Shown here piece by piece: positions 16,142-23,395 of a DNA stretch of 52,826 nt. Source of the DNA: Nocardia veterana NBRC 100344 (GTDB lineage Bacteria > Actinomycetota > Actinomycetes > Mycobacteriales > Mycobacteriaceae). Location of the stretch: positions 1 through 52,826 of the forward strand of contig NZ_BAGM01000203.1 in NCBI RefSeq assembly GCF_000308855.1, written 5' to 3'. The position numbers were made by a program, and so were the translations under genes. Position 1 is the stretch's first letter. The number at the start of each line of letters is the position of its first letter. The notes under the pieces are model-generated. The model saw only the letters and a list, made by a program, of their open reading frames with translations. It was not told the DNA's origin and did no database searches.

Positions 16142-16773
16142 CCACAGTCGCCCCACGCCCCCTCACGCCGCACTCGGTGGTGCCGAAGGCGCCGAATCCG
16201 CCCGTGCCGAAGACACCGAATCCGCCCGTGCCGAAGGCGCAGGACCGGCCGGTGCTTAAGGCACAGAAACGCCGGGTGCCGAAGGAACAGAACTCGCCCG
16301 TGCGCCGGCATCCGCACCTGCTGACCCGGCCGCGGATCGATACGGTCGTCGCGGTCACCCTCGCCGTCGTGCTGTCGCTGCTTCCATCCGTGCTGCCTCG
16401 GACCTCCGCATCCCAGGCCATCCTCACCGGGGTGCCGGTCGCCCTGGCCATCGGGATCGCCGGATTGACGCGAACGGCGCTGGGCCGCTGGGGTTTCGAC
16501 GTCGACGCGCGGTTCGGCCGGCACCGCGTGCCGGTGCTGCTGGTCTGTGGTTTCGTGGTGACGGCCGCACTGGTGCGAGCCGCGGCATGGCAGAACGGGC
16601 TGCACGCGGTCATGGGTATGGCGCCGACCGGCGCGGCCTACTGGTTGCGGTGCGCGCTGGGTGCGGCGCTGGTCGTGGTACTGCTGGTCGGGCTCGGCCG
16701 CGCGATCCGCTGGCTCGTGCGCGCCTGCCTGCGTCTCGTGCTGCGGCCCGCGGGGCGGACAGCGGGGCACTAG
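16138..16773 (+). CDS. orphan N-terminal membrane domain of an alpha/beta-hydrolase family (Abhydrolase_9_N-like)
   Basis: A 211-residue protein. Residues ~1-60 form a Pro/Lys repeat (VPKAPNPPVPKTPNPPVPKA). Four hydrophobic segments follow: TVVAVTLAVVLSLLPSVL, ILTGVPVALAIGIAGL, VPVLLVCGFVVTAALV and ALGAALVVVLLVGLG. The LLPSVLPR and WQNGLHAVMGM segments recall the N-terminal domain of a membrane alpha/beta-hydrolase family (~500 residues). The hydrolase half is missing because the frame ends at 16773, just before a convergent gene. It is either a natural stand-alone partner of the phospholipase it overlaps by 4 nt or a truncated gene. Confidence 0.65.
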   Translation: MTTVAPRPLTPHSVVPKAPNPPVPKTPNPPVPKAQDRPVLKAQKRRVPKEQNSPVRRHPHLLTRPRIDTVVAVTLAVVLSLLPSVLPRTSASQAILTGVPVALAIGIAGLTRTALGRWGFDVDARFGRHRVPVLLVCGFVVTAALVRAAAWQNGLHAVMGMAPTGAAYWLRCALGAALVVVLLVGLGRAIRWLVRACLRLVLRPAGRTAGH

Positions 16774-16824
16774 CCCGGTACGACGTCGCCCGCGACCGGA
16801 CGCTGCGTGACCGCGACGGTGCTG

Positions 16825-18939
16825 TCAGATCGCGGTGGCCACTCGCCATGCGCCGTGCATCGCCCCTTCGATATATCCCACCTCGGCCGCGTCGCCGATT
16901 ACATGCACCTCGGGGACCACGCCGGCAAGTGCCTCGGCCAGCGGCGCCCGGGCCGACACACCCGACGCCACGATGACCATGTCCGCCGGCGCGGTGCGAG
17001 TCTCGTCGCCGACGCGAAACACGACGTGCCCCTCGGTGATTCGCTCCACCGTCGCTTCGCGAACGATCCGGACCCCGGCCTCGCCCGCGCGCCGGACCGC
17101 GGTCCAGCGTCGGGGCATGGCCATCGGCACCCCGAGTTGGCGACCTTCCTCGAGCAGGGTGACGTGGCGTCCGCGCTCGGCCAGGAACTCCGACAGTTCC
17201 AATCCCACCAGCGAACCGCCGATCACCACGACGTCGCGGCCGACCGGCAGCACCCGCCGGGTGACGGCCCGGATCATGGCCGGGCTCCCGGTGATCCCGG
17301 ACAGCTTGCCCAGTCTCGCGACGGTCCGCAGCAGTGTCGGCACCCGGGACAGATCACCGACACCGGTCAGCAAGGCACGCAATGTATCACCGGTGTGCAC
17401 ATGCGGGAGATCGGCACCGGGGACGGGCGGCCGGTCGCGCGCCGCGCCCGTCGCCACGACGACCACATCGGGTCCTAACGCCCGGATCGAGGCAACCGTC
17501 GCCTCGCTCCGCAACCTGACGTCGACGCCGGCGTGCTCGACCTGGAGCCGCAGCCACTCCAGCAGGCGCTGGTTGTCGGGCGTGGTGAGGCCGGAGAACC
17601 AGAGCGTGCCGCCGAGCCGATCGGCCTTGTCCAGCACCGTGACTCGGTGCCCGCGTTCGGCCGCGATGCGAGCCGCTTCGAGCCCGCCCGGGCCGGCGCC
17701 CACGACGACCACGTGTTTCGCAGTGCTGCTGGGCACCAGCGGTAGCAGTTTCTCGTTGCCCAGCGCCGGGTTCACCGCGCACACCGGCGTGTCGTCCCAG
17801 AAGTTCTCCTGCACGCACACATAGCAATTGATGCAGGGCCGGATGTGTTCCGGCGTCCCGGCCGCGAGCTTGTTCACCAGATCCGGGTCGGCGAGCAGCT
17901 GCCGTCCCATCGCGACGAAATCGGCCCGGCCGTCGGCGATCGCCCGCTCACCGATGTCCGGCAGCACCCGGCCCACGGTGATCACCGGAATGGACACCGC
18001 CTTCTTCACCGCGGCCGCCAACTCGGTGTAGGCCCCGACCCGGTCGGGCAGCGGCCCATCGGTGAAGTTGGCGAACGGATTTCGGCCCCAGCCGGTGACG
18101 TGGACGGCGTGTGCCCCGGCCGCCTCGAACAGCACCGCGGCCGCCGCCGCTTCCGCGGTGGTCAGTGCGCCCTCCTCGCCGAACTCCTGCCCGGCGATTC
18201 GGACCAGGATGGCCAGTGAATCGCCCACCTCGGCCGCGACCGCGCGGATGACCTCCACTGCCGCCCGCGCCCGATTCGCGAGTGAGCCGCCGTAGCCGTC
18301 GGTGCGCCGGTTGTCCGCCCGGCTCAGGAAGGCGCCGAGGATGTAGCCGTGCGCGCAGTGAATTTCGACGGCGTCGGCGCCGGCGGCCCGCACTCGACCG
18401 GCAGCCTCCACGAAACATCGGACCAGCCAGTCGATATCGTCTGCTGTGGCCTCCCGGTAGCTGGCCTGTTTGCCGCCGGTGACGGCGGCCAGCTTCCGTA
18501 GTTCGTCGGCGGTGTTGTCGGCCAGGGCGGACAGATCCGCGCGGCCGGTGGGGATCGACGGAACCAGCAGCGGACGATCGTGCACGGTATCGATGCGGGC
18601 GACCTTGCCGTGATGGGTCATCTGGACGCACAGTTTGCCGCCGGCGGCGTGGACCGCGTCGGCGAGCGCCCGCAGGCCCGGAACGAAGCGATCCTCGGAC
18701 AGTCCCGGCTCCTTGGTGCTCGCGCATCCGACCGGATAGGCCACCGCGCAGCAGCCGGTGATGATCAGCCCGGTTCCACCGGCCGCGCGGGCGGCGAAAT
18801 GGTCGATATCGGCCTGGCCGATCTCACCGTCCTCGCACAGGTTCATATCCATCGCCGGCAGGACGACGCGGTTGCGCACGGTCATCGGGCCGATGGTCCC
18901 GGGAGCGAGCAGGTGCGGGAAGGTCTGATTGCGGGGCAC
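16825..18939 (-). CDS. old yellow enzyme-type NADH:flavin oxidoreductase / 2,4-dienoyl-CoA reductase-like
   Basis: A 704-residue three-part flavoenzyme. Residues ~1-350 are an OYE-type FMN barrel (MTVRNRVVLPAMDMN, VQMTHHGKVAR, VEIHCAHGYILGAFLSRADN). Cysteines 369, 372, 375 and 387 (CINCYVCVQ..VCAVNP) should hold a 4Fe-4S cluster. Residues ~400-700 are an FAD/NAD(P)H-binding reductase with VVVVGAGPGGLEAARIAAERGHRV and VVIGGSLVGLELSEFLAERG. The architecture is that of FadH and trimethylamine dehydrogenase. The exact enoate or dienoyl substrate is not predictable. Confidence 0.9.
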   Translation of the reverse strand: MPRNQTFPHLLAPGTIGPMTVRNRVVLPAMDMNLCEDGEIGQADIDHFAARAAGGTGLIITGCCAVAYPVGCASTKEPGLSEDRFVPGLRALADAVHAAGGKLCVQMTHHGKVARIDTVHDRPLLVPSIPTGRADLSALADNTADELRKLAAVTGGKQASYREATADDIDWLVRCFVEAAGRVRAAGADAVEIHCAHGYILGAFLSRADNRRTDGYGGSLANRARAAVEVIRAVAAEVGDSLAILVRIAGQEFGEEGALTTAEAAAAAVLFEAAGAHAVHVTGWGRNPFANFTDGPLPDRVGAYTELAAAVKKAVSIPVITVGRVLPDIGERAIADGRADFVAMGRQLLADPDLVNKLAAGTPEHIRPCINCYVCVQENFWDDTPVCAVNPALGNEKLLPLVPSSTAKHVVVVGAGPGGLEAARIAAERGHRVTVLDKADRLGGTLWFSGLTTPDNQRLLEWLRLQVEHAGVDVRLRSEATVASIRALGPDVVVVATGAARDRPPVPGADLPHVHTGDTLRALLTGVGDLSRVPTLLRTVARLGKLSGITGSPAMIRAVTRRVLPVGRDVVVIGGSLVGLELSEFLAERGRHVTLLEEGRQLGVPMAMPRRWTAVRRAGEAGVRIVREATVERITEGHVVFRVGDETRTAPADMVIVASGVSARAPLAEALAGVVPEVHVIGDAAEVGYIEGAMHGAWRVATAI

Positions 18940-19033
18940 GGGGAGAAGCTAGAACTCCGGTCGGGGTCGTAGTGCCCACCTCCCGATCAGCGAGACAGAC
19001 CGCCGCCGACCCCGACCCGCTGCCGGCGCGGAG

Positions 19034-19543
19034 TTACCCGCGGTCATGCAGCAGCGTGGCCGCCTGCGCGGCGAGTTCGTCCGGGGTCCGGTCGGTGTTC
19101 AGGACGGCGCCGGACTCGTCGGGCGCCAACGGCTCCAGCGCCTGTAATTGCGAATCGACGAGGGACACCGGCATGTAATGGCCACGCCGGTGTGTCATCC
19201 GCTCGATCAGCTGATCCCGGCTCGCGGCCAGATGCAGGAAGAAGATGTCGGGCGCCGCCGTGCGCAGGGTGTCGCGATACCTGCGCCGCAGCGCCGAACA
19301 CGCCATCACGCCGCCGCTGTTGTCACTCGTCCGATCGTGCAGCCAGCGCCCGACCGCCGCGAGCCAGGGCGCACGATCGGCATCGGTCAGCGGAATCCCG
19401 GCGGACATCTTGGCGATATTGGCGGGGGAGTGGAAATCGTCCGCATCCGCGAACGCGACGCCGAGCCGATCGGCGAGCAGGTGGCCGACCGTCGTCTTGC
19501 CCGTGCCGGAAACCCCCATCACCACTACGCACGGTGGCCGCAT
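19034..19543 (-). CDS. gntK: gluconokinase
   Basis: A 169-residue P-loop kinase that phosphorylates D-gluconate to 6-phosphogluconate. It has Walker A VVMGVSGTGKTTVGHLLADRL, the substrate motif DADDFHSPANIAKMSAGIPLTDADRAPWL, and VMACSALRRRYRDTLR, all characteristic of GntK/IdnK; the length is normal. ATG at 19543 has a strong GGAAGGGAGGG ribosome site. The frame is open further upstream but without homology. No gluconate permease or regulator is adjacent. Confidence 0.93.
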   Translation of the reverse strand: MRPPCVVVMGVSGTGKTTVGHLLADRLGVAFADADDFHSPANIAKMSAGIPLTDADRAPWLAAVGRWLHDRTSDNSGGVMACSALRRRYRDTLRTAAPDIFFLHLAASRDQLIERMTHRRGHYMPVSLVDSQLQALEPLAPDESGAVLNTDRTPDELAAQAATLLHDRG

Positions 19544-19922
19544 ACGTCCCTCCCTTCCGGTGGCTCGGGCGCGCCGCGTTCTCGTCGAGGATAGTGCGCC
19601 GTCGGCGAACAGCGACCGGTGCGGACCGCCGCGGGCCATTTGCCCGGCCGAGGACGTGCCCGACGCACAGGAAGCCCCCGGCGCCGAGAATCGACCGATC
19701 GGGTCCGTTCGCGGGGTGTTCCGGGCCCAACTGGCAGTGTGAAAGAGATCGCCGCGCAACCGGACTTGTCCGTATCTTCTCCGTGCAAGCGGCGGTAACG
19801 CCGGTATTCCGTTGTCTTACAACGTATTCGATGGGGATAGGGTAGTGTGCTTCCGGCGCCGCAGTCGGTGGGGGCCGTTCGCTCGGATAATCGTTGTCTT
19901 ACATCGGAATCGAGATACGTGC
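19544..19922. other. divergent intergenic region with repeat operators
   Basis: About 380 bp separate the gluconokinase from the divergent APH-like kinase. The right half holds the paired CGTTGTCTTAC repeats annotated separately and a possible -10 TAGGGT at 19838-19843. The left half shows no recognised feature. Confidence 0.4.
19810..19906. promoter_or_regulatory. paired operator-like repeats CGTTGTCTTACA
   Basis: A perfect palindrome, CGTTGT-CTT-ACAACG, occupies 19810-19824. A second copy with one mismatched arm, CGTTGT-CTT-ACATCG, occupies 19892-19906, 82 bp downstream. The first 12 bases are identical in both. They flank the likely promoter of the APH-like kinase, which suggests a dimeric repressor binding two sites. 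No regulator gene is adjacent. Confidence 0.5.
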
Positions 19923-21095
19923 GTGAATCACAAGCTCTGGTTGCTCGGTCGATCCGTCACCGTCGGGACCCGGATGCTCGGCGAGAAGATCCGGGGACCC
20001 CGGTTGCGTTCCCGCGACGACGTACCGATCTCCGGTGATCGCCTCAGCACCGAGTGGTTGACGGCGGTGCTGTGTCGCGACGTTCCCGGCGCCGAGGTAA
20101 CGGGTTTCACCACCTCCGGCGGCAGCAGCGGCACCTCGACGCGAACGGCGATCCGGGTCGAATACAACGAGGCGGGCGCTCGCGCGCAGTTGCCGACCGA
20201 GCTGTTCGCCAAGACCACAACCAGTTTCAGCCAGCGAATCCTGCTGGGCGGCGGGAAGATGATCGACGGGGAGACGCGCTTCTTCCGCGACTTCCGGCCC
20301 CTCGTCGATATCGAGGCGCCGATCGGGTACTGGGGCGCCTCCGATCCGGCCTCCTGGCGATCGATCGCGCTGATGGAGGACATCGCCGCGACCCGCGGCA
20401 CCGTTTTCAGCGAGCCCACCGCATCGATCACCCGCGAGCAGGCCGAGGATCTGGTACGCAACCTCGCTCGTCTGCACGGCACCTTCTGGGAAGCGGAGTC
20501 CATCGCGGCACTCAACACCCCGGCGTTCATGCTCGACGTGTATCTGTCCGCGATCGATATGAAGAAGCGGTGCGAGGTAGGCCTGCGCCGGGCGGAGGAG
20601 GTCGTGCCGCCGGCCCTGCACGGCAGCAGTGAACGATTGTGGGCGGGCGTCGAGCGGGCGGTCGCCATCGCGACCGAACAGGTCCCACCGACGTTGCTAC
20701 ACGGCGATCCGCACATCGGGCAGACCTATGTGACCGGCGACGGCCGGATGGGTTTCGTCGACTGGCAGGTCGTCATGCGCGGCGGCTGGGCACATGATTT
20801 CGCGTACACCGTCAATTCCGGCTGCGAGCCGGACGACCGCCGCGCGTGGGAGAAGGATCTGCTCGCGGCGTATCTCGACGAGTTGGGGCGGGCCGGCGGT
20901 AAACCGCCGTCGTTCGACGATGCCTGGCTGCTCTACCGTCAGCAGGGCCTGTTCGCCTACGCCGCATGGGCTTTCACGATCGGCCGCGCGAGCTATCAGC
21001 CCCGGATGCAGTCGACCGAGACGTGTCTGACCTTGCTGCGGCGTATCACCACGGCGATCGACGATCACGATTCGCTGACCGCGCTGGGTGTCTGA
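19923..21095 (+). CDS. aminoglycoside-phosphotransferase-like (ecdysteroid-kinase-type) kinase
   Basis: A protein of about 390 residues with the APH/choline-kinase fold. Catalytic and metal motifs are PPTLLHGDPHIGQTYV (Brenner-type HGDxH) and MGFVDWQVVMRGGWAHDFAY (the DFG-equivalent Asp). ELFAKTTTSFSQRIL supplies the N-lobe lysine region. Actinobacterial members phosphorylate small molecules, often near P450 or acyl-CoA genes, and a P450 follows here after ~190 bp. GTG at 19923 is preferred over upstream codons because the region before it carries operator-like repeats; the ribosome site is weak, so the start is uncertain. Confidence 0.82.
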   Translation: MNHKLWLLGRSVTVGTRMLGEKIRGPRLRSRDDVPISGDRLSTEWLTAVLCRDVPGAEVTGFTTSGGSSGTSTRTAIRVEYNEAGARAQLPTELFAKTTTSFSQRILLGGGKMIDGETRFFRDFRPLVDIEAPIGYWGASDPASWRSIALMEDIAATRGTVFSEPTASITREQAEDLVRNLARLHGTFWEAESIAALNTPAFMLDVYLSAIDMKKRCEVGLRRAEEVVPPALHGSSERLWAGVERAVAIATEQVPPTLLHGDPHIGQTYVTGDGRMGFVDWQVVMRGGWAHDFAYTVNSGCEPDDRRAWEKDLLAAYLDELGRAGGKPPSFDDAWLLYRQQGLFAYAAWAFTIGRASYQPRMQSTETCLTLLRRITTAIDDHDSLTALGV

Positions 21096-21288
21096 ATCTC
21101 TGGCGTCGCAGCGCTGCGACCGGCCCGAGGAAACACGTTCCGCCGTCATTGTTTGCCATGAAAACTCATGCGCTGCCTGGTGTTCGGTCCGGCCAGGGTC
21201 GTCCGATGCGATCACCGCAGCCACGCCGCCGCGCCGAATCCCGCGATGCGGTTCGACCGAGCGCGCGATACGACAACCGGAGTAGTCG

Positions 21289-22566
21289 ATGAATACCTCG
21301 CAGTTCCCGGCCCACCCGTCCAAATGCCCGGTCGTCCACGGCTCGCCGACCAGTTCCGACGGCCCGCGGGTGACGTTGTACACGCCGGACTTCTCCGACG
21401 ACCCGCACCGGATGTACCGCGATATGCGCAGTCGGTACGGTTCCCTGGTGCCCGTCGAGTTGGCGCCGCACGTGCCCGCCACGCTGGTGATCGGATATCA
21501 CACCGCGGTAAGGATTCTCAACGATCCCGAACACTTCCCGGCGGACCCGCGAACCTGGCAGCAGACCGTACCGGCGGACTGCCCGATTCTGCCGCTGCTG
21601 GAATGGCGTCCGATGGCCAGTAGAAGTTCGGGAGCGGATTTCCATCGTTACCGCCAGGCCATCACGGCGGCGATCGACGCGGTCGATCTGCACTCGCTGC
21701 GCGCGGCCGTCGAGAAGACGGCGATTCCGCTGATCAACGGGTTCTGCCAGGACGGTCAGGCGGAACTGATCACGCAGTACATCTACCCGCTCGCCTTCGA
21801 ACTGGTGAACTTCATGCTCGGCTGCCCGCCGGAGATCGGCGCGCAGGTCGCGGCCGGTACCGCCGCGCTGCTGGAGGGGGTCGACGCGGAGCAGGGCAAC
21901 CGGATCCTGGGTGAGGCGCTGATGAGTCTGGTGCGGCTCAAACGAGCCCAGCCCGGCGACGACATGACCTCGGTGCTACAGCAACACGCCGCGGCGCTCG
22001 ACGATACCGAGGTCTCCCATCACGTCTCGCAAATCTACGGTACGGGAATCGAATTCGAGCTGAACCTGATCGCCAACACCCTGCTGCTGGTGCTGAGCGA
22101 CGATCGTTTCGGCGGCAGTGTGCTGGGCGGAAACCTGTCCTCCCGCGACGCGGTGGACGAAGTGCTGTTCGACGACCCGCCGCTGGCGAATCTCCTGGTC
22201 ACCTACCCGCGCCAGCCCGTGCTGATCGACGGGGTCTGGCTGCCGGCCAACCAGCCGGTGGTGATCAGCATGGCCGCCTGCAACAACGATCCCGCGATTC
22301 GCCGCGACGATATGACCGGAAACCGGTCCCATTTGGCCTGGGGTATCGGACCGCATGCCTGCCCGGCGCAATCGCTGGCATACCTCATCGCGCAGGATGC
22401 GATCGATCAACTCCTGGACGCGCTACCCGAGATCCAGCTCGTGGACGCCGACGATGTCCCGAGCTGGCGGCCGGGTCCCTTCCACCGCGCCCTGACGGCA
22501 CTGCCGGTGACCTTTCCCCCGACTCAGCCGCTGAATCTGGACAACAAGCCGGTCCAGGTGCGCTGA
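21289..22566 (+). CDS. cytochrome P450 lacking the ExxR motif
   Basis: A 425-residue P450-fold protein. The heme ligand is Cys358 in WGIGPHACPAQ, with Trp in place of the usual Phe and Pro-Ala after the Cys. The K-helix motif ExxR is EVLF (291-294), so the conserved Arg is absent. The I-helix region GTGIEFELNLIANTL (251-265) lacks the acid-alcohol (E/D-T) pair used in oxygen activation. Streptomyces CYP157 proteins are the known precedent for P450s without ExxR. It may be a non-canonical enzyme or a heme-binding partner. The start ATG is well placed. Confidence 0.88.
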   Translation: MNTSQFPAHPSKCPVVHGSPTSSDGPRVTLYTPDFSDDPHRMYRDMRSRYGSLVPVELAPHVPATLVIGYHTAVRILNDPEHFPADPRTWQQTVPADCPILPLLEWRPMASRSSGADFHRYRQAITAAIDAVDLHSLRAAVEKTAIPLINGFCQDGQAELITQYIYPLAFELVNFMLGCPPEIGAQVAAGTAALLEGVDAEQGNRILGEALMSLVRLKRAQPGDDMTSVLQQHAAALDDTEVSHHVSQIYGTGIEFELNLIANTLLLVLSDDRFGGSVLGGNLSSRDAVDEVLFDDPPLANLLVTYPRQPVLIDGVWLPANQPVVISMAACNNDPAIRRDDMTGNRSHLAWGIGPHACPAQSLAYLIAQDAIDQLLDALPEIQLVDADDVPSWRPGPFHRALTALPVTFPPTQPLNLDNKPVQVR

Positions 22567-22592
22567 GCCCGGACGGATTTCCCGGGCCGTTC

Positions 22593-22707
22593 CTACTCCG
22601 ACATGGAGTCGACGGCTTTGCCGATCCGGTCGAGATTCGGTGCTGTTGGTGGAGATGTCGACCCCGGCCTGCCGAGCGGTGGCGGGATCGATACAGACGT
22701 CGGTCAT
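22593..22707 (-). pseudogene. frameshifted remnant of an ESX-substrate-like (EspC/DUF2580-type) gene
   Basis: From ATG 22707 the frame encodes MTDVCIDPATARQAGVDIST. After about 23 codons, shifting by one base gives NLDRIGKAVDSMSE followed by TAG at 22593. The two halves together read like the N-terminus of actinobacterial type VII-secreted EspC-like proteins. One extra C in AGCACCGAA would explain the shift. The ATG overlaps the stop of the upstream membrane-protein gene (ATGA), a sign of an original operon. Only ~37 codons remain, far shorter than the usual ~100. The family assignment is tentative. Confidence 0.5.
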
Positions 22708-23114
22708 GGTGAGCCCTGTCGGAAGAACGCTTCGCACGGATGATAGCGAGGCGAGATCGGTTCGTCGGAATTCGGTTGCAGCAGTGCGAAACCCACGACG
22801 AGCGCATAGCCGGCGGCAAGGATCGCCGCCGGTACGGCGACGACGATCGCGGGGATCTTCACCGCCGCCGAGGAGAAGCGCGCGGCCGAAGCGATGAACA
22901 CCACCGCAGCGGCGGCGGCCACGATCAACAGCGCGACGGCGGACCAGCTCGCCACGGCGGCGAACGCCGGAACGGGAACCTGTCGCGCACAATGGGATTC
23001 GCGCAGCGCAGCGGTCCGCTCGTCCAGCTTCCGGTCGGCCGATATCAGCAGGAGGACGGCGGCTGCGAAGCAGAGCAGGAAGGCTGAGGTGGACACGATC
23101 GCGGAGCGTTTCAA
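22704..23114 (-). CDS. small membrane protein with three hydrophobic segments
   Basis: A 136-residue protein. Hydrophobic stretches are VSTSAFLLCFAAAVLLLI, VASWSAVALLIVAAAAAVVFI and IPAIVVAVPAAILAAGYALVVGFALL, and the hydrophilic C-terminus has a single Cys. TTG at 23114 is chosen because AAGGAG (23124-23129) lies 9 nt upstream; it also starts directly after the TAG of the amidase remnant. The TGA overlaps the ATG of the EspC-like remnant. No domain is recognised. Its operon partners are broken, so it may be non-functional today. Confidence 0.6.
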   Translation of the reverse strand: MKRSAIVSTSAFLLCFAAAVLLLISADRKLDERTAALRESHCARQVPVPAFAAVASWSAVALLIVAAAAAVVFIASAARFSSAAVKIPAIVVAVPAAILAAGYALVVGFALLQPNSDEPISPRYHPCEAFFRQGSP

Positions 23115-23395
23115 CTACCAGGTCTCCTTGGGGCGGGATGATCCGAACATTCTGGGTGCCGCCGTCCTGATTCGAGAATCCGATCCGGTCGGTGAGGCTG
23201 AAATCTCTGCCATTGGTGGTGTGCTGGGAATAGCGGATGTCACCATTGGGCAGGACCGCGGTGACCACCGCCGTGATGTGCTCGGCCCGGTTCGTAGCCG
23301 CCGACGTGCTGCGTGTGCTCCCAGTAGATGAGATCCCAGGTTTCGCGCCCGCCGCCGCGACCTCCTGCGCACCGCAGTGGTCGGCCTGTCTCGGC
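23115..23395 (-). pseudogene. amidase-domain C-terminal remnant, two frameshifts
   Basis: Three frames read in succession give a coherent C-terminus. The first is GGGRETWDLIYWEHTQHVGGY, directly after the arabinosyltransferase stop. The second is AEHITAVVTAVLPNGDIRYSQHT..NGRDFSLTDRIGFSNQDGGTQ. The third is SSRPKETW and a TAG at 23115. The shifts lie near 23285-23295 and 23127-23140. The pattern (DLIYWEH, HITAVVTAV, YSQHT) resembles the actinobacterial amidase_6-type cell-wall hydrolase domain. The 5' part is missing: the remnant begins right at the emb stop, as if a deletion or rearrangement joined them. Confidence 0.6.

Noticed and set aside
15350..16773. Phage lysis module (phospholipase plus membrane protein)
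   Set aside because: No phage genes nearby, and the signal peptide and membrane anchor fit a chromosomal secreted enzyme better.
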